Assembly (NCBI RefSeq): GCF_000307025.1 | Contig: NC_018584.1 | Coordinates: forward strand, 124,001-188,000 | Length of the DNA: 64,000 nucleotides | DNA from: Listeria monocytogenes ATCC 19117 | Lineage (GTDB): Bacteria > Bacillota > Bacilli > Lactobacillales > Listeriaceae | Direction of reading: 5' to 3' | Shown here: one piece after another, positions 1 through 8,634 of the stretch | How positions within the stretch are numbered: position 1 is the first letter of the stretch | Layout of the letters: each line of letters begins with the position of its first letter | Notes under the pieces: model-generated | Database searches by the model: none | Seen by the model: the letters and a program-made list of their open reading frames with translations, nothing else | What the model was told of the DNA's origin: nothing | Translations under genes and position numbers: made by a program

Positions 1-1209
1 TATATTATAAAAACGGCTGAGCAAGTTTATGATGGTCGTTTTTCCAGCGCCAGTCGGACCAACGAGCGCAATTGATTCACCCGCATCCACATGAAAATTA
101 ATTCCTTTTAAAATGTCCACACCTTCCTCATAACGGAAATAAACATCTTTAAAGTCAACATTTCCAACGATTGGTGGCATTTTTTTCGCATTTGGGACAT
201 CTTTAATATCGGGCTCAACGTCCATCGTTTCGAAAATTCGCTCCAAATAAGTCGTTGCGGTAATAAGCGAATTATAGAAGTTTCCAATATTAATAACAGG
301 ATTCCAAAAATTCCCAACATAACCGATGAAAGCAATCAGTGTCCCGGTAGAAACGTCCACACCGTAACCTTTGATTCCAACGAAGTAAATTAAACAAGTC
401 GTCATTACGGCGATATTTTGAACCCCAGGCTAAAGCAAGAATTGAATTTTCACCGCTTTCATCCAAGAACGGCGGTACTCATTACTTACCTCGGTGAAAA
501 TCTCAAAATTCTCTTCTTCTCGCGAAAAGCTTTGCGTTACTTTTATCCCAGCGATGCTCTCATGGATATAGGCGTTCATGTTGGATTGTTTATTGCTTAG
601 AACTTGATAAGCTTTTCGTTGCGCGGTTTTAATGACCATAACAATCACGAAAAGAACCGGGATAAGCGCTAAACTATACAACGTTAACACTGGATCAATC
701 ATCAACATAAAACCAAGCGTTACAATGACACTTAAAATATCGGAAATCAGATTTATCAGCCCATTGGACAATAAATCACTGAGCATATTGATGTAATTAA
801 CAACACGAATCAAAATTTTACCATGCGGGCGACTGTCAAAATAAGAGAAAGGCAGCTTTTGCAAATGACCGAAAATCGCTGTCCGCATATCTTTTAAAAT
901 GTCTTGCCCAATAAGCGTAATCGACCTAATGCGGTATCGCATACAAAGTCCGGTTACAACGACAGAAAATATGAAAATAATCGCAATCCAGAATAGTTGT
1001 GTCATGTTTTTGTTTGGAATCGTATCATCTATGACTATTTTGGTTAAATACGGGCCAATCATTGTTGCTACATTTGCTAATAAGATGACAAAGAGCGTAA
1101 TATAAATGGATTTTTGATAGGGTTTTACGTAAACGAGAATACGTTTTAAATGTGCGGCGCTGAATGCTGTTTCCAGTTCTTCGTCAATATCAAATTTATT
1201 TCTAGCCAT
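1..1209 (-). pseudogene. ABC half-exporter (permease-ATPase), interrupted by an in-frame stop; 3' end outside window
   Basis: Reading leftward from 1209, the protein starts MARNKFDIDE and has an ABC exporter membrane domain. An in-frame TAG lies at 432-430 after FLL. The same frame then continues without a further stop to base 1, with PGVQNIAV, more membrane domain, and an ATPase Walker A (GPTGAGKTT) near base 40. A single nonsense change therefore separates 259 residues from at least 143 more that are clearly homologous. The truncated product would lack the nucleotide-binding domain. The start overlaps the end of the upstream half-transporter gene by 8 bp, so the two would be co-translated and form a heterodimeric exporter, probably for drugs or peptides. 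The original codon was probably Trp or Gln (inference). A sequencing error cannot be excluded. Confidence 0.85.
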
Positions 1210-2944
1210 TCACATTCGCCTCCGTTCCAAGTTGTTTATTGTAAATATCAAAATAATAACCTTTTTCTGCTAGCAAACTAGAGTGTGTGCCGCGTTCGAT
1301 GATTTCGCCATGATTTAAAATTAAAATTTCATCGGCTTCTTTTACAGAAGAAATCCGGTGCGCAATGATAAATGTGGTCGTATTTTCCGTGATTTTCTTT
1401 AATTCACCTTGGATTTTCACTTCGGTTTCCATATCGACAGCGGAAGTGGTATCATCCAAAATCAAAATGGATGGATTTTTTAAAAGAGCACGAGCTAAAG
1501 ATATCCGCTGCTTTTGTCCGCCAGAAAGTCCGACACCGCGTTCACCAACAATCGTGTCATAACTTTCAGGCATGGTTTCGATGAAGTGGTCCGCGTCTGC
1601 AATTCGCGCCATACGCCGGACATCTTCCATTGTTGCATCCGGAGCGCCAAATGCAATATTTCCTTCAATCGTATCAGAAAATAGGAAAATATCTTGCATC
1701 ACCGTGGCGATATGGTTTCTAAGTTCCCGCACATGCCATTTTCGTGCATCGACACCATCAATTAAAATTTCACCGGAAGTCGGATCGTAAAATCGGCAAA
1801 TTAAGTTGACGAGTGTTGATTTTCCAGCGCCAGTTTCACCCAGAATAGCAATCGTTTGGCCTGGAGAAGCTTTTAGTGAAATATTTTTGAGTACGTCCGT
1901 GTTTGGGTCGTCCTCGAAATGAAAACTGACATTTTTAAACTCGACATGACCTTGAAGTGATGGCGCAGGTTTTTCAGCGTGGATGGGGATTTTAGCGTCA
2001 GTTGCCATCATGTCTTGAATTTTAAACGAAGAAGCGATAAAGCGTTGAACGTCGTTAATCAGCCAGCCACTCATGCGCATCGGGCCGTTTAGCATCCATA
2101 GGAATCCATTGAAGGCAACTAAATCTCCCAGCGTCATTTGGCCTTTAATTACTAAATAGCCACCGAAAATAAGCGTGATGACAACGAGCATGCCCGCGAG
2201 CGAATCAAGCACTGGCAAATAGGTTCTGGAAACATCGGCAGAATCTAGATTACGTTTTTTGAAATCCTCATTGTGTTCATGGAATTTCTTCATTTCAAAA
2301 TCTTCTCGCGCAAAGGCTTTTACGACGCGATTCCCGCTAATATTCTCTTCCACCATCGAATTGAGCCGTGAAAAGCTCTCCCGAATTTCATAAAAAACTG
2401 GTTGGGCTTTACTCGACATTTTCATCGTTAAAATAGCAATAAGCGGCGTTACGATAACAAGCGCAAGCGTTAATTTCCAGTCAATCGCGGCCATTATGAT
2501 AATTGCAAAACTAAATAAAAATACATTTTCCAAAATGTTGTAAGATACCCACGAAACAAAATGACGAATCGCATCCGTATCACCAGTCATCCGCGCCATA
2601 ATATCCCCAACGCGCGTATTATTGAAAAAATCAAAATCGAGTGATTGCAACTTTTTATATAAATCTTCTCGAATTCGGAAAAGGGAATTTTGCCCAATTC
2701 GTTCGCACATAATCTGATAGGTATAACGGCAAATAGTTCGAATAATTGTCGAAATAATCATGATTAAAAGTAGCGGGATAAGCAAATTCGTTTTATTTTG
2801 ATAGACAACATCGTCAATCACTTTCCCGCCAAGTAACGGATAAATAATACTAATACCAGAAGCGATAAAAATTAAAATAAATACACCAATCATAAGTAGA
2901 CGATATTTTCGGACATATTGCCAAATCCATTTCATACTCTCCAT
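1202..2944 (-). CDS. ABC half-exporter, multidrug/peptide type, first gene of the pair
   Basis: About 580 residues with six predicted membrane helices in the N-terminal half and a complete ABC ATPase in the C-terminal half. The ATPase has Walker A GETGAGKST, signature LSGGQKQR and Walker B ILILDDTTSAVD. The D-loop has Asp-Asp where many exporters have Asp-Glu at the catalytic position, so this half may carry the degenerate site of a heterodimer (inference). The open frame extends to 2968, but the ATG at 2944 is preferred because AAAGGATG lies about 9 bases upstream of it. It is followed directly by the broken partner gene. The family is BmrA/LmrA-like (type IV) exporters; the substrate is unknown. 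Confidence 0.9.
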   Translation of the reverse strand: MESMKWIWQYVRKYRLLMIGVFILIFIASGISIIYPLLGGKVIDDVVYQNKTNLLIPLLLIMIISTIIRTICRYTYQIMCERIGQNSLFRIREDLYKKLQSLDFDFFNNTRVGDIMARMTGDTDAIRHFVSWVSYNILENVFLFSFAIIIMAAIDWKLTLALVIVTPLIAILTMKMSSKAQPVFYEIRESFSRLNSMVEENISGNRVVKAFAREDFEMKKFHEHNEDFKKRNLDSADVSRTYLPVLDSLAGMLVVITLIFGGYLVIKGQMTLGDLVAFNGFLWMLNGPMRMSGWLINDVQRFIASSFKIQDMMATDAKIPIHAEKPAPSLQGHVEFKNVSFHFEDDPNTDVLKNISLKASPGQTIAILGETGAGKSTLVNLICRFYDPTSGEILIDGVDARKWHVRELRNHIATVMQDIFLFSDTIEGNIAFGAPDATMEDVRRMARIADADHFIETMPESYDTIVGERGVGLSGGQKQRISLARALLKNPSILILDDTTSAVDMETEVKIQGELKKITENTTTFIIAHRISSVKEADEILILNHGEIIERGTHSSLLAEKGYYFDIYNKQLGTEANVNG

Positions 2945-3086
2945 TTTTTCACATCCTTTAATATTCATATATCCATTTAGTTTACACTCCTAATTTCGAA
3001 AAAGAATGGTTTATATTCGCTGTAAGCATGGACAATGTTATATAATTAAAAGATAAATGTAAGCGTTATAACGAGGAGGTGAAGTG

Positions 3087-3920
3087 ATGCTGAAAATAAA
3101 TACGACCACATTTAATCCGCAAATTTTGTATATCGCGAATTGTTATACGAATGAGGTGCGCGTAGGTGAAAATCACCATCATGATTTTTTGGAGATCTCG
3201 ATTATTTGTGAGGGAAACGTTATTTATGATATTGAAGGCGAGCGAGTCAAGCTAGGAAAAGGCGATATGCTGATTTTTAATCCTGGTGTGAATCATTACG
3301 ATATAACCGAACCAGGTATGACGAATGCGCAACTCCATATAGGTTTTCGGAACTTTGCACTGGAAGGATACACGCGAAATACGTTCCCGTTTAAAAAGGC
3401 CTTTTTACGAAAAAAAGAAGAAGAATCTGCCATTTTATCTATTTCTAAACAAATTATAGAAGAAAAAGATGCAGAAAAACCAGGATATGACTTGATTTTA
3501 AAGGCTTTCGTCATGCAATTAATTATCCATGTTTTACGCGAAGCCACCCCAGAACAACTTGAAAATAACGGCGTCAAATTATCTACCGACGAGCAGCAAA
3601 AACAGATACTTGTAAACGAAATTATTCATTATATGGAAAAACACCATACAGAAGACGTCTCGCTCTCAACGCTTTCGCAAACGATGTACATTAGCCCCGC
3701 CTATATCTCCAAAGTATTTAAAGAAGAAACCGGGGAATCACCAATTAACTACTTAATCAAAATTCGTCTTACTCGTGCAGAAGAATTACTCAAGAATAAA
3801 GACGTTACCGTAAAACAGGCCGCAAATATGGTCGGATATAATGATGCTTATTATTTTAGCAAGCTTTTCAAGAAATATTACGGGTTTCCACCATCAGAAA
3901 ACTGGCGCAAATCGAGTTAG
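3087..3920 (+). CDS. AraC-family transcriptional regulator
   Basis: 277 residues. The N-terminal cupin sensor domain (about 1-140) contains a His-rich strand near residue 25 (ENHHHDF). The C-terminal domain has two helix-turn-helix units typical of AraC/XylS (LSTLSQTMYISPAYISKVFK and VKQAANMVGYNDAYYFSKLFKK). A strong AGGAGGT at 3074-3080 gives a 6-base spacing to the ATG at 3087, so that start is chosen over the GTG at 3084. The gene is divergent from the ABC exporter pair, with a short intergenic region that could be shared, and is followed after 34 bases by an esterase. It may control either neighbour in response to a small ligand, but the ligand is unknown. Confidence 0.85.
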   Translation: MLKINTTTFNPQILYIANCYTNEVRVGENHHHDFLEISIICEGNVIYDIEGERVKLGKGDMLIFNPGVNHYDITEPGMTNAQLHIGFRNFALEGYTRNTFPFKKAFLRKKEEESAILSISKQIIEEKDAEKPGYDLILKAFVMQLIIHVLREATPEQLENNGVKLSTDEQQKQILVNEIIHYMEKHHTEDVSLSTLSQTMYISPAYISKVFKEETGESPINYLIKIRLTRAEELLKNKDVTVKQAANMVGYNDAYYFSKLFKKYYGFPPSENWRKSS

Positions 3921-3954
3921 AATTCCAAAATAAGACAGAGAGAAGGAAGACTGG

Positions 3955-5070
3955 ATGGAATATAAAAAAGCTTTAGCGTTTATAAAATCAAATAGCATTC
4001 TAGAACAAGAAGAAGGAACAGAAGTTATTTTTAAACAGGCACAAGAAACAGTTCGAGGGAATTTGGATCCTTTTTTATTAAAAGACCTGAAACAACATCT
4101 TGGCGGTACGAATGATGCGATAAAAGAAGCGCCGCAAGAAATCCAAATGCCAGATTTTTCTAATTTGGAAATAGCAACGGCAGCTGCACTACAAATGCGA
4201 GCAACGATGGGAAGTCCGAATATTGATTTATCAAACGGCGTAACTACGGAATATCGGGTTGTTGAAGGGGACTATGGCGATATTCCGGTACGAATTTATC
4301 GTCACGAAGAAGCGACCAAACCAGTTCCCGCATTCATTTTTTATCATGGTGGTGGCTTTGTTGGTGGAACGCCGGCTGTTGTGGAGAACTTTTGTAAAGG
4401 TATTGCGGAAAAGTTACCGGCAGTTGTTATTAATGTGGACTATCATTTAGCTCCCGAATTCCCGGCACCAGCAGCTCCAAAAGATTGTTACAGGGCGCTT
4501 GAATGGGTAGTGGAACAAAGCGACGAACTCGGTATCGACGCTTCGAAAATAGGTGTTTCTGGAGATAGCGCGGGTGGAACTTTAGCAGCAGCGGTGAGCT
4601 ATATGGATTATGAAGCAGAGACGAATTATGTAGGATTTCAAGCTTTACTTTACCCAGCGCTAACGTTAGTAGATGAAGATAATGATAAGTACCAGTGGGA
4701 TATTTCCAAGTTTGGGGCATCAGAAGAGACACTTCCGCTCGTTGCGCCAGGTATCATTGGAATGAACAGCTCTGGCGAATTACTGCGGACAGCCTATGTT
4801 AGAGACGAAAATCCCGCATCGCCAATTTATTCTCCACTATCGGCTGTAGATAAAAGTATTTATCCGCCTACACTTATAGCCAGTGCGGAGTTTGATGCGT
4901 TACGAGCTTTTGCAGATATTTTTGCTAAAGAACTGCGCGCAAGTGGTATACAAACAAAAGCAATCGTTTACCAAGGAATGTGTCATGCTTTCATTGATAA
5001 ATACGGGATTTTCCCTCAAGCGGAAGACGTGGCAGATGAAATTGTTCAAATGATGAAAGAAATATTTTAA
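3955..5070 (+). CDS. alpha/beta-hydrolase, hormone-sensitive-lipase-type esterase
   Basis: 371 residues. It contains the HSL-family oxyanion motif HGGG (FYHGGGFVGG, near residue 130) and the nucleophile elbow GDSAGG (near residue 205). The acid residue in EFDALR and the catalytic His in GMCHAF near the C terminus complete a Ser-Asp-His triad. No signal peptide is visible, so it is probably cytosolic. The N-terminal ~110 residues are a cap region. A GGAAG-type ribosome site precedes the ATG, and a hairpin terminator follows the gene. It lies 34 bases after the AraC regulator and may form a transcription unit with it. The physiological ester is unknown. Confidence 0.85.
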   Translation: MEYKKALAFIKSNSILEQEEGTEVIFKQAQETVRGNLDPFLLKDLKQHLGGTNDAIKEAPQEIQMPDFSNLEIATAAALQMRATMGSPNIDLSNGVTTEYRVVEGDYGDIPVRIYRHEEATKPVPAFIFYHGGGFVGGTPAVVENFCKGIAEKLPAVVINVDYHLAPEFPAPAAPKDCYRALEWVVEQSDELGIDASKIGVSGDSAGGTLAAAVSYMDYEAETNYVGFQALLYPALTLVDEDNDKYQWDISKFGASEETLPLVAPGIIGMNSSGELLRTAYVRDENPASPIYSPLSAVDKSIYPPTLIASAEFDALRAFADIFAKELRASGIQTKAIVYQGMCHAFIDKYGIFPQAEDVADEIVQMMKEIF

Positions 5071-5080
5071 AGAATAATTT

Positions 5081-5113
5081 GCAGGCATTTTTCGGAATGC
5101 CTGTTTGTTTTTG
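5081..5113 (+). terminator. intrinsic terminator after the esterase
   Basis: A GCAGGCATT stem pairs with AATGCCTG across a short loop and is followed by a T-rich tract (GTTTGTTTTTG). It lies just after the stop at 5070. Confidence 0.75.
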
Positions 5114-5185
5114 GACTAAATTTTGCGATTAGTACTAAAAATGTATTAGAATAGAGAAGAGAAATGAGAAAGGATGATGGGACTC

Positions 5186-5884
5186 ATGAAATTTCAGCTT
5201 TTTATTCAACCAAAATTAGATGTTCTTCAGGGAAATATTGTCGAATATGAAATACTTTTACGTGATGATAGTGCAGTTCCTAGATTTCCTCTATCAGAAT
5301 TAGAAGCTGTACTCGCGGACGAAGAACTGTATTTAGCTTTTTCCGAGTGGTTTAGCGAGGCGTTCTTAGACGTTTTAAAGAAATATCCAAATGATCGATT
5401 TGCCATAAATATTGCGCCACAACAGCTTTTTTACATAGAAACACTCCACTGGCTAGACAAATTAAAAAGCGAGAGTCATCGTATAACTGTAGAAATGACC
5501 GAAGATATTTTCGATGTACCCGGGCATAAACGCCACCTTAATGCGAACGATAAAAACGCATTTATTCTAAATAAAATTAAAGTGATTCACGGTCTCGGCT
5601 ACCATATCGCCATAGATGATGTTAGTTGCGGATTGAACAGCCTAGAGCGAGTGATGAGCTACCTACCTTACATAATAGAGATTAAATTCTCCCTCATTCA
5701 TTTCAAAAATATACCATTAGAAGATTTGCTACTATTTATTAAAGCTTGGGCAAATTTTGCTCAGAAAAATAAGCTCGATTTTGTTGTTGAGGGAATTGAA
5801 ACGAAAGAAACCATGACTCTACTAGAAAGTCATGGCGTCTCGATTTTTCAAGGTTATCTCGTTAATAAGCCGTTTCCGGTTTGA
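5186..5884 (+). CDS. pdeD: EAL-domain c-di-GMP phosphodiesterase
   Basis: A stand-alone EAL domain of about 232 residues with no membrane or sensor segment. The catalytic set can be read: E in YEILLRDD (EIL in place of EAL), N in INIAP, E in VEMTED, the metal-binding DD in IDDVSCG, K in IEIKFS, E in VEGIE and Q in FQGY. Loop 6 is unusual (DDVSCG rather than DDFGxG). The frame opens at 5174, but the ATG at 5186 is better placed after GAGAAAGGA. It corresponds in position to lmo0111, which I recall as PdeD, one of three Listeria c-di-GMP phosphodiesterases. The 3' end overlaps the convergent regulator gene by 31 bp. Confidence 0.8.
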   Translation: MKFQLFIQPKLDVLQGNIVEYEILLRDDSAVPRFPLSELEAVLADEELYLAFSEWFSEAFLDVLKKYPNDRFAINIAPQQLFYIETLHWLDKLKSESHRITVEMTEDIFDVPGHKRHLNANDKNAFILNKIKVIHGLGYHIAIDDVSCGLNSLERVMSYLPYIIEIKFSLIHFKNIPLEDLLLFIKAWANFAQKNKLDFVVEGIETKETMTLLESHGVSIFQGYLVNKPFPV

Positions 5885-6549
5885 AAACTATCTATTTGAT
5901 TGAGTAGATTCTCGTGCGAGCTAATGGTGATGGGCTTTTTGGAAAGCAGTAGTCCGCTTTCCCGTAGCTCTTCTAACACTTCAGTTACTCTAGCTCGACT
6001 CGAACGACAATAATCAGCTAAGAAAGTTTGCGTGACATAGACTGGAAGCTCAATTGCCCCCTCTGTTTGATGCAAATGAAGTAACTCAATAATTTCCACC
6101 AAAATACGCGTTACTTTGACTATGGGTGCTTGATTAATATTCTTGTAATTTTTTGATGTAAATAAATATCTGACAATAACTTCATCAAGTATAAGATGGA
6201 AAAATTGTGGGTTTGCATATAAATAATTGAGAAGAAACTCGCGGTCAATAAATAGAACGGTACCATTTTCTAATGCGCGAACACGATATTCAGTAAGTTC
6301 AGGTGCTGTTTTAGTTTCGAGTAAACTTTCCATTCCAAAAAGCGAGTGTTGACCAATCAACGCATTTATCATCCAGCGACCTTCATTTGTAGGACCTTCT
6401 AAAACAGCCGTTCCCTCTAAAATAGCACCTATTTGCGGCGTCTTTTCTTCGTAATCTCTATATGAATGAATAATTTCGCCTTTTTTAAAAGAAATCTTAT
6501 TTGAATAATCACTAGAAAAAATATCTGAAAAATCTATCGTGTGAAACAT
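5854..6549 (-). CDS. Crp/Fnr-family transcriptional regulator
   Basis: About 231 residues with an N-terminal cyclic-nucleotide-binding-like beta-roll and a C-terminal winged helix (LADYCRSSRARVTEVLEELR). It belongs to the same superfamily as PrfA; no specific ligand residues can be assigned. The ATG at 6549 has AGGAG about 9 bases upstream and is preferred over an upstream TTG. It is transcribed toward the EAL gene and shares 31 bp of 3' coding sequence with it, with no terminator between the two, so antisense interference is possible (inference). Targets are unknown. Confidence 0.8.
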   Translation of the reverse strand: MFHTIDFSDIFSSDYSNKISFKKGEIIHSYRDYEEKTPQIGAILEGTAVLEGPTNEGRWMINALIGQHSLFGMESLLETKTAPELTEYRVRALENGTVLFIDREFLLNYLYANPQFFHLILDEVIVRYLFTSKNYKNINQAPIVKVTRILVEIIELLHLHQTEGAIELPVYVTQTFLADYCRSSRARVTEVLEELRESGLLLSKKPITISSHENLLNQIDSFQTGNGLLTR

Positions 6550-6735
6550 TATCAAAACTCCTATACTAAGGTAAAATTGGTATTTACCATATTACTTTAC
6601 TGCTATTTGTGTTAAAAAGATACCGAATAAAAATCGTGTTCACAATTTAGACATGAAAAAGTCACTCTTTAGCAACAAATTTAGTGGTTTTATCAATAAA
6701 AACTTACTTTTTCTTCCCTGGAGAGAAATTCAACT
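6550..6735. other. intergenic region upstream of the Crp-like regulator
   Basis: AT-rich spacer of about 185 bases between the leftward regulator and the 3' end of the monocin control genes. It should hold the regulator's promoter. No coding sequence or convincing structured RNA is seen. Confidence 0.5.
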
Positions 6736-6768
6736 AAAAAAAGACCCTCCATAGATAGGAGAGTCTTT
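6736..6768 (-). terminator. terminator of the leftward monocin control operon
   Basis: On the minus strand an AAGACTCTCC/GGAGGGTCTT stem with a 7-base loop is followed by a run of T (AAAAAAA on the plus strand). It begins immediately after the stop codon of the ImmA-like gene. Confidence 0.85.
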
Positions 6769-7229
6769 CAAAACTTCTTGTAAACATCAATGGAATTGCC
6801 AAAATTAATGAAATATCCACCATAATCATACATCGGACCATATTTTTCTGCGTAATGAGTAACTGTATGGCGCAAAAATTCTTCTGTTACCTCTAAAAAC
6901 TCCGCTACTTCAAAATATTCTCGTAAGCCTAGATAAAAACAAGCAATGATGTCATCAAGCGGTATTAGTTCCTCATAACCTTTACGACGAGCAAAAATTT
7001 CTTGTTTTTTATCCATAATTGTTTCCTGTTTAGTGATGTTACCTACAGTGTATTTGTAATGCATCAATTCTTCTACTAAAACACAGCCTTTTTCAATGGA
7101 AGATTGATCCTTACTAATAAAAATCGTCCCATTTAAATAAAGACCTGGCAATTTGTAAGGCATTTTTTCTTCTCTGATTGTTACCTCATCTTGGTATTTA
7201 TTTACCAATTTTTCGTACAATAAAATCAC
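6768..7229 (-). CDS. mpaR: ImmA/IrrE-like metalloprotease homologue of the monocin element
   Basis: 153 residues resembling the ImmA/IrrE (DUF955) family that inactivates CI-type repressors. The zinc helix reads LVEELMHYKY: Glu54 and His57 of HExxH are present, but the first His is Glu53. EEL-x-H variants are, as I recall, common in Gram-positive phage members, so activity is not ruled out. It overlaps the repressor stop/start by 4 bp, so the two are co-translated, which fits a repressor/anti-repressor pair. By position it is the protein described as MpaR in work on coordinated induction of the monocin element and phi10403S. That name is from memory. Confidence 0.75.
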   Translation of the reverse strand: MILLYEKLVNKYQDEVTIREEKMPYKLPGLYLNGTIFISKDQSSIEKGCVLVEELMHYKYTVGNITKQETIMDKKQEIFARRKGYEELIPLDDIIACFYLGLREYFEVAEFLEVTEEFLRHTVTHYAEKYGPMYDYGGYFINFGNSIDVYKKF

Positions 7230-7561
7230 ATCCCGCGATGGAGTTTTTTCTTCATCTCTATATAAGCTAAAATATCCCGCATTTCTTCCTCGGTTACGTC
7301 ATCATCAATATGGGCTGCAATTGTTACCAAGCGTTCATCAACAGGTGGTAAATTTCTTTCAGGAAAAAAGTCATCTAATCGTTTGTTGAAAATTTTTGCA
7401 AGTTCAAATAAAACGTCTTGATTTGCTTTTCGATCACCATTTTCATAACGGCTAATAGTTTGGCGAGTTGTATGAAGCTTTTCTGCTAATGCTTCTTGAT
7501 TTAAGCCTCGTTCCTCGCGATATTGTTTTATTTTATTTCCTACAAATTTATTTAACTCCAT
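7226..7561 (-). CDS. CI/Xre-like repressor of the monocin element
   Basis: About 111 residues. The N-terminal Xre/Cro-type helix-turn-helix (residues about 5-60; IKQYREERGLNQEALAEKL and TTRQTISRYENGDR) is followed by a short acidic C-terminal region with no protease-type CI domain. The ATG at 7561 has GGAGG 9 bases upstream and is chosen over the longer frame to 7579. It is translationally coupled to the ImmA-like gene. It is divergent from the tail operon across a region with three related operator-like sites, so it most likely represses the rightward promoter and its own. Confidence 0.85.
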   Translation of the reverse strand: MELNKFVGNKIKQYREERGLNQEALAEKLHTTRQTISRYENGDRKANQDVLFELAKIFNKRLDDFFPERNLPPVDERLVTIAAHIDDDVTEEEMRDILAYIEMKKKLHRGM

Positions 7562-7591
7562 AATAATTGCCCTCCACATGTTTATGGCTTC

Positions 7592-7620
7592 AGTATAGCA
7601 CTTTTAGCACCAAAACGGAA
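7592..7620 (-). promoter_or_regulatory. leftward promoter of the repressor with operator site 1
   Basis: On the minus strand a TATACT -10 box (7597-7592) is preceded at 17 bases by a weak TTCCGT -35 (7620-7615). A partial operator, CACCAAAACGG (7608-7618), sits in the spacer. This suggests autoregulation by the repressor. Confidence 0.5.
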
Positions 7621-7648
7621 CTTTTTCGAACATATTTGTCGGATAAAG

Positions 7649-7677
7649 TTTACCAGTAACCAAAATGGTGCTATAAT
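7649..7677 (+). promoter_or_regulatory. rightward early promoter of the monocin operon with operator site 2
   Basis: TTTACC (7649-7654) and a perfect TATAAT (7672-7677) are spaced by exactly 17 bases. The spacer contains ACCAAAATGGTG (7659-7670), a CACCnnnnnGGTG-like palindrome, so bound repressor would block RNA polymerase. Confidence 0.65.
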
Positions 7678-7722
7678 ATTTGTAGAGCTAGAAAATAAAT
7701 ACGGCTGATTTTGCGCCAATAG

Positions 7723-7735
7723 CACCGAATTGGTG
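7723..7735. promoter_or_regulatory. operator site 3, near-perfect palindrome
   Basis: CACCGAATTGGTG has perfect CACC/GGTG arms. It lies about 45 bases downstream of the rightward -10 box and just before lmaD, and shares its arms with the sites in both promoter spacers. Confidence 0.6.
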
Positions 7736-7777
7736 ACAATGTTACTATATTAATTTATGAGATGGAAGTGGGAATGG

Positions 7778-8206
7778 ATGGATAGAAAACTTTTAAAAGA
7801 AAAGCAAATCCAACTAATTTTTCAACTAGAACAAGAAGAAAATCGATTTATTCGAAAGCGTTTAATAGAAGAGTTGGAGTTTTTTGAAGCGCTTGGGGAC
7901 AGAGAAAAAGGACTGTTAACGGCGGAGCAAAAGTTGCTTATTTTAACACCAAGTGAGTACCGAGAATACAAACGAACTAAATCAGATGTGCAAATTAGTA
8001 GGTTAATTGGAGTATCGAGATCGTCTCTTGCGGAATGGAAGCGAAAAAAAGGTTTAAATAGAAAAAAGCCGCAACCGGTTCAGCAGGAAATGATTGATGT
8101 ATTAGCTTTTCATTTAGATAAAACAAAAGACGAAATTGGCGCTTTACCTGCTTCGGCGATTGAATGTCAGTATGAGGCTTTTGTGATTAATGAAGCGCAC
8201 AATTAA
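7778..8206 (+). CDS. lmaD: LmaD, putative HTH regulator of the monocin
   Basis: About 142 residues, basic and helical. A helix-turn-helix-like segment lies near the middle (DVQISRLIGVSRSSLAEWKR), resembling small phage regulators or terminase-small-like HTHs. The frame opens at an ATG at 7757 with no ribosome site; the ATG at 7778 follows GGAAGTGGGA and is favoured, though this is uncertain. It is the first rightward gene after the switch region. By position it is lmo0115 (LmaD). A role in activating the late genes is an inference from its location. Confidence 0.7.
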   Translation: MDRKLLKEKQIQLIFQLEQEENRFIRKRLIEELEFFEALGDREKGLLTAEQKLLILTPSEYREYKRTKSDVQISRLIGVSRSSLAEWKRKKGLNRKKPQPVQQEMIDVLAFHLDKTKDEIGALPASAIECQYEAFVINEAHN

Positions 8207-8217
8207 GGAGTGATAAC

Positions 8218-8634
8218 ATGCAGGTTTTAGTGTTACCAGAAAATAAGGATATCAATTATATAAAAACGGTCCAAGAAGTAAAGCGATTTTTTGCGGATCT
8301 TGAGCGGTTTCGGATGATTACGGGGTTATCAAAAAAGCCACACTTACTTAGAAATGGTTTTCTGGAAGAGCCGCAGTTTGAGCCGGTAGCATTTTCTGCT
8401 AGATATAATAAAGAGGTCATTTTGGAAGCGCGATGGTTGGTAGAGAAATATACTGAAATGTTAAATCAGATGGATGATTTATATCGCACTATTTTGATGG
8501 AATGTTACGTGGAACGAAAACAAGATGTGGCGGTAATGATGGATTTACCGTACGAAATTGCCCAGTTTAAACGGATAAAAAAACGAGCAGTATTAGAAAT
8601 CGCAACGCTAATGGGAATTTTAGTAAGGAAATGA
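8218..8634 (+). CDS. lmaC: LmaC, ArpU-like late-gene regulator candidate
   Basis: 138 residues. The C-terminal part (LYRTILMECYVERKQDVAVMMD then a sigma-like HTH) resembles ArpU/late transcriptional regulator proteins of Gram-positive phages. It starts 11 bases after LmaD with AAGGAGTG in front. It is followed by a 276-base untranslated region before lmaB, which is where a late promoter would be expected. ArpU family membership is judged by eye and is moderate in certainty. Confidence 0.7.
   Translation: MQVLVLPENKDINYIKTVQEVKRFFADLERFRMITGLSKKPHLLRNGFLEEPQFEPVAFSARYNKEVILEARWLVEKYTEMLNQMDDLYRTILMECYVERKQDVAVMMDLPYEIAQFKRIKKRAVLEIATLMGILVRK

Noticed and set aside
108..335. 75-residue minus-strand open frame
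   Set aside because: It is out of frame with the true ABC exporter coding sequence, which reads through this stretch with a Walker A motif.
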